A stretch of DNA of 64,000 bases, taken from assembly GCA_946807835.1 (NCBI GenBank), contig OX327700.1, positions 27,130,001 to 27,194,000 of the forward strand, read 5' to 3'. Position 1 is the stretch's first letter. Each line of letters begins with the position of its first letter. A program made the translations under genes and the position numbers. The notes under the pieces are model-generated. The model was not told the origin of the DNA and made no database searches. It worked only from the letters and a program-made list of their open reading frames with translations. Origin of the DNA: Ailanthus altissimus. Its lineage: Eukaryota; Streptophyta; Magnoliopsida; Sapindales; Simaroubaceae. Below, in pieces: positions 56,598 to 64,000 of the stretch.

Positions 56598-58756
56598 TGT
56601 TGAAGCGGAAGCATACAAACAAGTAAAAATTTACCCAAACAATATAATAATGCAGAACAAGTTACTAAGAAATAAATAGAGAAAGGGGTAGAAGAAATAA
56701 ATAGAGAAAGGGGTAGAAGAAATAAATAGAGAAAGGGGTAGAAGAAGAACACACAAAGAATTACGTGGTTCGGTAACTTGTCTACGTCCACGGCGGATTA
56801 AGATCACACTCTTCTCTTATTATGAATCACAAGGCACTTACAAAGTATGCCTTTTACAAGAAAGATCACTGACACGTCCAGAATATAGAAGTTATTCCCA
56901 AGTGCAGGATTGTCGAAGTAATAAATAACCCGATGAGAACGGGGTCGATCCACAGGGAAGTAGAATTAAAATTACAAATTATAAACACTTTAAAGATAAT
57001 TAATGCAGTATAAGATGTTTGTAAATATTATTTCAATTAACCAATTCAAATAAAAAGCTAAGGTTACGGGGATTCACTCTTGGCATAAGAAGTAAGAATA
57101 TATTTAACTTTTTATTTTTTTATAACTCAATTGGAATCCTCACACAAAGGAGGTTCCAACCGGAAAATATAGCAATTAAAGTTCATTATCATTTATATAT
57201 TGATTAGTATTTATTTATTTCAATTATTATACACCAAATCTTATAAATGGGTTCAAGTATTTATTATGCCAATCTTTATATTTGTCTACAATAAATTAAG
57301 ACTCCCACTTTACAAGAAAGGTTATATAAACCAAATCTTGTAAATGGTTTCAATAATTTATTGTGCCAAGTATTAAGTTTGTCAATAATAAATCAAGAAT
57401 CACCACTTTAGAAGAAATGGTATTAATTCTACAAACAAAATAAATACATCATATATAAATTTACATAACTTAAAAATGAAGCATTAAATTCATGAATAAA
57501 TATTAAACATATCTTATTACCTTGCCAAGAGCTTCACCCTTTCACCTTAGCTTAAACAAAATTATTTGGACATAATAAAACTAAATGAAAAGAAAAGAAA
57601 TGGAAGAAGAAATAACATGACTTAATAGTAAACAAGAGAAATAATAGTACAAGGAAATGGATACAAAGGAAAAGTATTTTGAACTAAATTCTAACTTTCT
57701 AATTACATTCTTTAGGCATAAATAAGCCACCTATTTATAGAAAAACATGGATAAATCGAGACAAATTTGGAGGGAACCACTTGGTTGATGAAAGTAAAGA
57801 ATGGTGGCAAAATAATTTGCATTCATTATCACTTGGGCACCCACTTGATTATCCAATTTGGAATTGATGTAATCCGAATTAGCTGTCACTCAAAACATAA
57901 AAGTTGTAGATAAGGCTCTTATCTTTCCAAATTGAGTGATCTCATACGTATTAGATACGTATTTCTATAGTTATGGGCCAAATACTGATAACTGTTCAAA
58001 CTGGGCCTGTACTGCAGATCAATTCTGTTCTAGGCCAATTTTCACCCTCTAAACACTCGAATTTCCAATGCTTTGTGAAATACAATATGTTAGCCCATTG
58101 AGTCAGCTCTGCACAGGATTAAGAATCATCTCAATTGAATCTTTAGGTAAAAAGTTATTCCTATTTTACCGAACCTGCCACAAAACAGTTATAAGATAAT
58201 TAAGTACAATATTGTAAACATACTTAAGTTAAGAAAATTAAATACACTAGTAATACAAAACAATCATGTAAAACTCTTATTAAATGTGTAATTTCAAGTG
58301 TTCATCAATCACAAAGAAAACTCTATCTCTTACTCTAGGGATTTTCTCTCACAAAGAACCACTAAGATCTCTTGTTTATCACAAAGATTGTCAAGATGAT
58401 CTTAGTTGATCACAAAGATATGTTTCAAGCCAATTGATAGCCTTTATATAGGCTTTGGGACGACCTAGGTTTACCTTATACGTGTGGGAGTCGTATTAGG
58501 GAGTCCTGGAGTAAGTGGGAGACGAAATAAGGAAGTTTCCTTATTTCGGGATACTGTTCCCATCTCCAGCGCTGCGGCACTGGGATCTCGTTGCTGCGGC
58601 GCTCAGGTTCTGTTCTGGGCGCCGCGGCGCTAGCGCCTGGTGCACCATTCTTCGTTTTTTGCCTCCTTTCGCATCTGTCTTCGATTCGTGCACACCCTAT
58701 GCACTTGGCTTGATTCCCAAATCATATTCCGATGATTTTTAATCAATATTCTTACA
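56598..58756 (-). repeat. 3' LTR of element C, interrupted
   Basis: About 716 bp of LTR sequence once the nested insert (56870-58307) and its duplicated ATCAC are removed. A 25-bp unit (AAATAAATAGAGAAAGG...) is present three times at 56668-56742 but once in the other LTR. The CG-rich module (58565-58640) is about half the length of that in the 5' LTR. Confidence 0.92.
56870..58307 (-). mobile_element. Nested solo LTR, gypsy-type, 5-bp target duplication ATCAC
   Basis: 1,438 bp, TGACACGTCC...GTTCATCA, flanked by ATCAC at 56865-56869 and 58308-58312. The left part (AACCCGATGAGAACGGGGTCG, then ATCCACAGGGAAG) is the reverse of a typical gypsy LTR end. No coding sequence, so it is a solo LTR left by recombination. 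Confidence 0.9.
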
Positions 58757-58770
58757 AATCCCCTCCTTGA
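58757..58770 (-). other. Polypurine tract of element C
   Basis: The minus strand reads AAGGAGGGGATT against the 3' LTR. Confidence 0.8.
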
Positions 58771-58824
58771 TTCAAAACATCCACAAAGTAACTCGATCTC
58801 TCATTTTCACATCTTCGGTTATCC

Positions 58825-59313
58825 TCACAAAGTAGTGACTCCGGTTAAGTCCTTACTTAGGACGAATTTAACAGAGGGTAGTGGCTTAGTCAACATATCA
58901 GTAGGGTTTTTAGATGACGCTATCTTTGTTAGACTAACTTCACCACTTTGGACAATCTCACGAATGTAATGGAGCCTCACATCAATGTGTTTCGACCTCT
59001 CATGGAACACTTGATGCTTGCTTAGGTGTATGGCACTCTGGCTATCACAATACACACCGGTGTTTACATCTTCACTAGCCAATACCTCTGCGCATATGCC
59101 TTTTAACCACACGGCCTTCTTGATAGTTTCACCAACCACTATATACTCTGCCTCTGTGGTAGATAGTGCAACCACGTGTTGTAGAACTGATCTCCAACAC
59201 GCACTACACCCAAACACTGTGAATACGTAGCCTGTCAACGATCTTTTCTTGTTAAGATCACCTGCATAATCTGAGTCTACGTACCCTCTTACCAATTTCA
59301 TTGATGTCTTCAT
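58825..59313 (-). pseudogene. Element C RNase H
   Basis: YVDSDYAGDLNKKRSLTGYV, VALSTTEAEYIVVGETIKKA, GVYCDSQSAIHLSKHQVFH and RSKHIDVRLHYIREIVQSGE give a well-kept RNase H. PTDMLTKPLPSVKF ends the polyprotein. It is 162 codons in one open frame, but a stop or frame change separates it from RT. Confidence 0.93.
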
Positions 59314-59509
59314 TTCTCTTATACATTAACCCGTGATTCGACGTTCCCTTGAGTTATCTCAGAATCCACTTTACTGCAAGCCAGTGATCTTTTCCCGGAT
59401 TCGCCATGTATCTACTCACCATACTCACAGCCTGTGCTATGTCTGGTCTTGTGCAAACTATTGCATACATGATGCTCCCCACAGTGCTTGCATACGGTAC
59501 TTTGCTCAT

Positions 59510-60367
59510 CTATAGTTTCTCCTCATCAGATGTCGGCGACTGTGCTGTTGAAAGTCTGAAATGCATGGCCAAAGGAGTAGAGACAGCCTTCGCGTTTGAC
59601 ATACCAAACTTCTCCAAAATTTTGACTATATATCGCTGTTGGGATAAGAAGATAACATCTCTTCTTTCCCTCATAATATCCATACTCAAAATTCTCTTCG
59701 CTGCTCCCAAATCCTTTATTTCAAACTTAACACTTAACTGCTTCTTAAGCTTTTGTATTTCTTCCATATTCTTGCACGCGATCAACATATCATCGACGTA
59801 TAGAAGCAAATACATCATCCCATAACTTATGTTCTTGAAATACACGCATCCGTCATACTTGCTCCTACTAAAACTACAAGCCATCATAAACTCATCAAAT
59901 CTCCTATACCACTGTCTAGGTGATTGCTTTAACCTGTACAATGACTTCTTTAGCAAATAAGCATGATCTTTTTTTTCGGGCTCCTCGAACCCTTGCGGCT
60001 GTGCCATGTATATCATTTCTTCAAGTTCTCAATGTAGAAAAGCTGTCTTTACATCCATCTGCTCTAGATGTAAATCAAGGTTTGCACACATGGCTAACAA
60101 AATCTTAATAGATGTGTGCTTGACAACTGGAGAGAATATCTCATGAACATCGACTCCCTCTCTCTGAGTAAAACCTTGTGCTACTAACCTAGCCTTGAAT
60201 CTTGTAGGCTCAATCCCTGGTATCCCCTCCTTCACCTTATACACCCACTTGCACCCGACTAGCTTCTTTTGCGGTCTCTCCACCAACTTCCAGGTATTGT
60301 TCTTCCTAAGAGAACAAATTTCTTCTTCCATGGCCTGCTGCCATTCTTTCTTGTTTTCACTCTTCAT
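59510..60367 (-). pseudogene. Element C reverse transcriptase, interrupted
   Basis: 60367-60029 carries KLVGCKWVYKVKEG, FKARLVAQGFTQREGVDVHE and LEQMDVKTAFLH. A stop and a few codons later 60016-59510 continues with LLKKSLYRLKQSPRQWYRRF and the catalytic LLLYVDDMLIACKN. Then come IKDLGAAKRILSMDI and KILEKFGMSNAKAVSTPL. The RT palm motifs are present but not in one open frame. Confidence 0.92.
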
Positions 60368-60590
60368 AGCCTCTCCATATGTCCTGACTGGTGGGTTAAT
60401 CGTTCTCCTTAGCCTATCTCCAGCAAGCTGGTACTCTTCAAGGTATTGTTCTTTCTAAGAGAACAAATATCTTCTTCTATGGCCTGCTGCCATTCTTTCT
60501 TATTTTCACTCTTCATAACCTCTCCATATGTCCTGACTGATGAGTTAATCGTTCTCCTTAGCCTGTCTCTAGCAAACTGGTACTCTTCAA
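60293..60590 (-). repeat. 149-bp tandem duplication at the start of the RT region
   Basis: GGTATTGTTCTTCC at 60293 recurs as GGTATTGTTCTTTC at 60442, and the copies run in parallel to about 60590. Both would encode SENKKEWQQA and CSLRKNNT. The copies differ by about ten substitutions, so the duplication is old. Confidence 0.92.
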
Positions 60591-60771
60591 GTTCCAACTC
60601 AGGAGTTCTAGTCTTCTTTTAGGTGGACTTCGAGGAACTCGCTGGTGTTTTTGGTTCATCTTCAAGGATCTCCTTGTTGAAGTGTTGATCTGGGGGCATA
60701 TCAGATCCATGTTCAGGCTCTACTTCAACTTCTATTAACTCGGGTGCTGAGTCTTCCTTGGACACAGGTTC

Positions 60772-61890
60772 TTATTTCTCATCTTCTTGGAAGGTTTTCA
60801 GCATTGTTATCTCATCGAACGTCACATCACAGCTTATGATACTTATTAGTGGTGTTAAGTCTTTACACCACACCTTGTATCCTTTCACTCCTTCGGGATA
60901 TCCTATGAATACCCCTTTGATAGCTCTAGGTTCCAACTTCCCCTCCTTAACATGTACAAAGGCAGGGTAACCAAATATTCTGAGGTGGTCATACTTCGGA
61001 GGATTGCCAGACCATTTCTCTTCTGGCATCTTGAAGTCAATTGCTGAAGAAGGACTTCTATTAATCAAGTAAGCTGCAGTCACTACAGCTTCTCCCCATA
61101 ATGTCTTGGACATCTTTGCATTGGTAAGCATGCATCTAACCCTTTCAAGTAGGGTCCTGTTCATCCTCTCAGCTACCCCATTCTGTTGTGGTGTTGATCT
61201 TACTGTTCTATGCCTTGCAATCCCATGCTTGGCATAAAACTCATCAAACTCTCTGTTGCAAAATTCGAGGCCGTTGTCAGTTCTCAACCTCTTCACTCTT
61301 TTGCCAGTCTGATTCTCAACAAGAGCCTTCTAAGTCTTGAACATATTAAATACTTGATCCCTGCTCTTCAACACATAGATCCATAGCTTTTTCGAATAGT
61401 CATCAATCAAGCTGAGAAAATACTTGGCATCATCACGAGTAGCTGTCTGAGCTGGTCCTCAAAGATCCGAGTGTATATAGTTAAGAGTCTCCTTAGTCTT
61501 ATGCTCGCCGGTACTGAACCTCACTCTATGTGCTTTCCCAAGTACATAACGCTCACAAAACTCTAAAGGTTAAAACTTATCCTCACTAAACGCCTTTTGA
61601 CTATATAACTCCTTTAGGTTTCTCTCGCCTAGGTGTACCAGTCTAAGATGCCACAACTTGATTTGCATACTCTCATCATCTACAGGGAATAGTGCAGAAC
61701 CACTCACGACTTCACCTTTAAGCACATAAACACCTTTGCCCTTCTCTCATCTCATTACCACCATGGAACTTTTCAAAACTCTTAAAATTTCTCCGTCGAT
61801 CCTGATGGAACACCCATTTTGGTCTACAGTCCCCAGTGAGATCAAGTTTCTCTTCAAGTCAGGAACATACCTAACATCTGTCAACTCTCT
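60772..61890 (-). pseudogene. Element C integrase region with stops
   Basis: The minus strand at about 61650-61560 has LVHLGERNLKELYSQKAF, the part before the CCHC-like integrase N-terminus. Stops fall at about 61570, 61460 and 61330. The open part 61296-60772 has RLRTDNGLEF, QQNGVAERMNRTLLER and FGYPAFVHVKEGK, followed by the usual GVKGYKVW and ISCDVTFDE. The catalytic D and E of the core are visible there. Confidence 0.9.
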
Positions 61891-61893
61891 CAC

Positions 61894-62889
61894 TCACTTA
61901 TCATACAGCCTAAGCTTAACACTACCAATTCCCATCATCTGACATGCAATGTCATTACCCATTAAGACCTTACCACCACTAATGGGCTGAAAATTTATAA
62001 ACCAAGACTTGTGCGAGCACATGTGAAAAGTACAACCAGAATCTAAAACCCATTGTTCAGAGTTCATACCATTAGTAGCGACGAGTGTCTCTGTGCTGTC
62101 ATAGCTATCATCATAGGCAAGCGCAACATCCGCTTTCTTCTTGTCTTGTACTCTCTTCTCAGGACATTCTTTTATGAAGTGCCCATCTTTCTTGCAGCAA
62201 TAGCACTTCCTAGAAGTTCTAGACTTCAACCTTGAGCCCTTTTTCTTCCCATCTCTATATGAGAGCCTTCCTCTTACAGATAAACTTTCTGCATTGCCCT
62301 CGGTCTGCTTTCCTAATAACTTTGAGTTTAATGATGATTTCACATCACTCATCGTTAAACTCTCTCTGCTGTAGAGTAGCGTATCAACAAAACTCTCATA
62401 ACTCTTGGGGAGTGAACTCAACAAGATAATTGCTCTATCTTCATCTTCTATCTTGATGTTGATAGACTCAAGATCAAGGATAATCTTATTGAAGGCGTCT
62501 ATATGATCTTTCATCGGCGTCCCCTCTGACATGAACAGCTGATACAGCTTCTTCTTTATATGTAATCTGTTGGCCAACGATTTCCTTATATAAAGAGAGT
62601 CAAGCTTCTTCCAAAGACCTATTGTCGTCGTCTCACCTGCTACTTCCTTTAGTACTTCATCGCTCAATGACAGAACGATTGTGCTATGAGCTCTTTCTTG
62701 AATGCCCATTCTTTCTGCTTCTGCTCTAGATGACTCTAGCGTCTTCTCTTCATCACTAGATGGAGCTACAGTCTCTTCTAATGTCGAACCAAGCCTTTGG
62801 CTCACCAATAACGCCATAACCTTCATCTTCCACAGATTAAAGTCATTCGTACCGTTGAATTTCTCTACCTCATACTTGGGTGTGGCCAT
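61894..62889 (-). pseudogene. Element C gag and start of protease (331-codon open frame)
   Basis: MATPKYEVEKFNGTNDFNLW starts gag. KKLDSLYIRKSLANRLHIKK and DHIDAFNKIILDLESINIK form the UBN2-type capsid. The zinc knuckle CYCCKKDGHFIKEC lies near residue 234. VLDSGCTFHMCSHKSWFINF is the protease active site. This is the best-kept part of the element: the gag region has no stop. The frame ends just after protease, where a continuous polyprotein would continue. Confidence 0.93.
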
Positions 62890-62906
62890 GTCTGCTTAGA
62901 ACCAAA

Positions 62907-62918
62907 GCTTTGATACCA
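62907..62918 (-). other. Primer binding site of element C
   Basis: The minus strand reads TGGTATCAAAGC three bases from the LTR: a tRNA-Met type site with one change from TGGTATCAGAGC. Confidence 0.85.
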
Positions 62919-62921
62919 GTT

Positions 62922-63665
62922 TGTTGAAGCGAAAGCACACAAACAAGCAAAAATTCACCCAAGCAATATAATAATGCAGAACAAGTTACTAAGAAATAAA
63001 TAGAGAAAGGGGTAGAAGAAGAACACACAAAGAATTACATGGCTCGGCAACTTGTCTACGTCCACGGCGGATCAAGATCACACTCTTCTCTTATTATGAA
63101 TCACAAGACACTCACAAAGTATGCCTTTTACAAGAAAGACCACAAAGAAAACTCTCTCTCTCTCTCACTCTAGGAATTTTCTCTCACAAAGAACTACTAA
63201 GATCTCTTGTTTATCACAAAGATTGTCAAGATGATCTTAGTTGATCACAAAGATATGTTTACAAGCCAATTGATAGCCTTTATATAGGCTTTGAGACGAC
63301 CTAGGTTTACCCTATATGTGTGGGAGTCGTATTAGGAAATCCTGAAGCAAGTGGGAGACGAAATAAGGAAGTTTCCTTATTTCGGGATACTGTTCCCGTC
63401 TCCAGCACTGCGGCGCTGGGATCTCATCGTTGCAGCGCTAGTGCGCTTATGCTGAGCACTGCGGCGCTGCCCTCTTGGCACTGCAGTGCTCATGTTCTGT
63501 TTTGGGTGCCGCGGCGCTCACTCCTGGTCGTCGCGGCGCTGGTGCCTGGTGCGCCCTTCTTCGTTTTACGCCTCCTTTCACGTTCGTCTTCGATCCGTGC
63601 GCACCCTACGCACTTGGCTTGATCCCCAAATTATATTCTGATGATTTGTAATCAATATTCTTATA
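62922..63665 (-). repeat. 5' LTR of element C
   Basis: 744 bp. On the sense strand a TATA box is at about 63277-63286 (reverse of CCTTTATATA). A 12-bp-arm hairpin lies at 63359-63384 and the CG-rich module at 63395-63555. Confidence 0.93.
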
Positions 63666-63670
63666 CATTA

Positions 63671-64000
63671 TAATATTTTAATATGCATCCCAAAGGTAAA
63701 AGTACTTGATATTTATAATGGAATGGAAAAGATAAGCTACTTAGCTTTCAATAGACTTGTAACAGATTTCTATTAGAATGTTTTAGTTATATAAGCATAA
63801 GGTCTATCCACATGTTGACTAAAGAATACTTAAAAATAAGAAAGCTTATGTGTAGATATTTTCTTTAGTCAAATAGAGTCACTTGTTCAAAGCTTATCTA
63901 TCATGCTGCTTGACTAATTATGATATAGTTTTACCAAGTGAAGCTTGAAGCCTAAAAGACACCTTTATTTGTGACTAAGGTTTCAAACTTACGCGAAAAA
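63671..64000. other. Flank of element C, no feature recognised
   Basis: AT-rich sequence that was contiguous with 56592 before the insertion. No exon was recognised. Confidence 0.4.

Larger units (their letters stand above)
56598..63665 (-). mobile_element. Copia element C, full length with nested insertion, coding region broken
   Basis: The element runs on the minus strand between TSDs CATTA (56593-56597 and 63666-63670). The 5' LTR is 62922-63665 and the 3' LTR is 56598-58756, the latter interrupted by a 1,438-bp solo LTR. Without that insert the element is about 5.6 kb. Gag, protease, integrase, RT and RNase H follow in copia order with stops, frame changes and a 149-bp tandem duplication. 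The last two bases of one LTR copy are mutated (the CA end reads TA at 63664-63665). Confidence 0.94.

Overview
The window is a plant nuclear segment, most likely from a eudicot and perhaps a woody rosid (the species cannot be fixed from sequence alone). The evidence is one intact intron-rich gene for the CCR4-NOT subunit VIP2/NOT2, broken exons of plant malectin-like receptors, Ty1/copia elements primed by initiator tRNA-Met, a DUF1985/Ulp1 element, MITEs, and a very AT-rich background.

Layout. 0.5-3.4 kb: decayed DUF1985-Ulp1 transposon, minus strand. 4-10 kb: AT-rich spacer with a GC-rich palindrome, MITEs and a solo LTR. 10.4-12.9 kb: malectin-like receptor pseudogene with an LTR remnant in an intron. 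14.6-16.4 kb: a hAT-type MITE and an LTR remnant. 17,967-27,299: a 9.3 kb copia-type retrotransposon, minus strand, with two 2,189-bp LTRs that look identical and a perfect 5-bp target duplication (AATTC), but with a ruined pol. 29.2-36.6 kb: VIP2/NOT2, the only gene that reads as functional, 13 coding exons and 666 codons, with a MITE in one intron. 36.6-40.6 kb: second malectin-like pseudogene, minus strand, with nested solo LTRs. 43,325-48,674: near-complete copia element A (TSD ATTAA). 50.3-54.8 kb: old deleted copia element B with a nested gypsy-type solo LTR. 56,598-63,665: copia element C, minus strand (TSD CATTA), with another solo LTR nested in one of its LTRs.

Most unusual signal. 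The 9.3 kb element is packed from end to end with short perfect hairpins, 5-10 bp arms and mostly 3-4 nt loops. The loop nearly always begins with C on the plus strand (CTC, CTCT, CTA, CAC, CAT, CAA), so it ends in G on the element's sense strand. Stems differ from hairpin to hairpin. Four copies of a 22-nt unit in its leader also have flanks that co-vary to keep a stem. A second signal is a CG-rich near-palindromic module (AGCGCYGCRGCGCT-like) found in LTRs or leaders of several unrelated retroelements here.

All alignments were made by eye. LTR and MITE ends without a stated target duplication are approximate.
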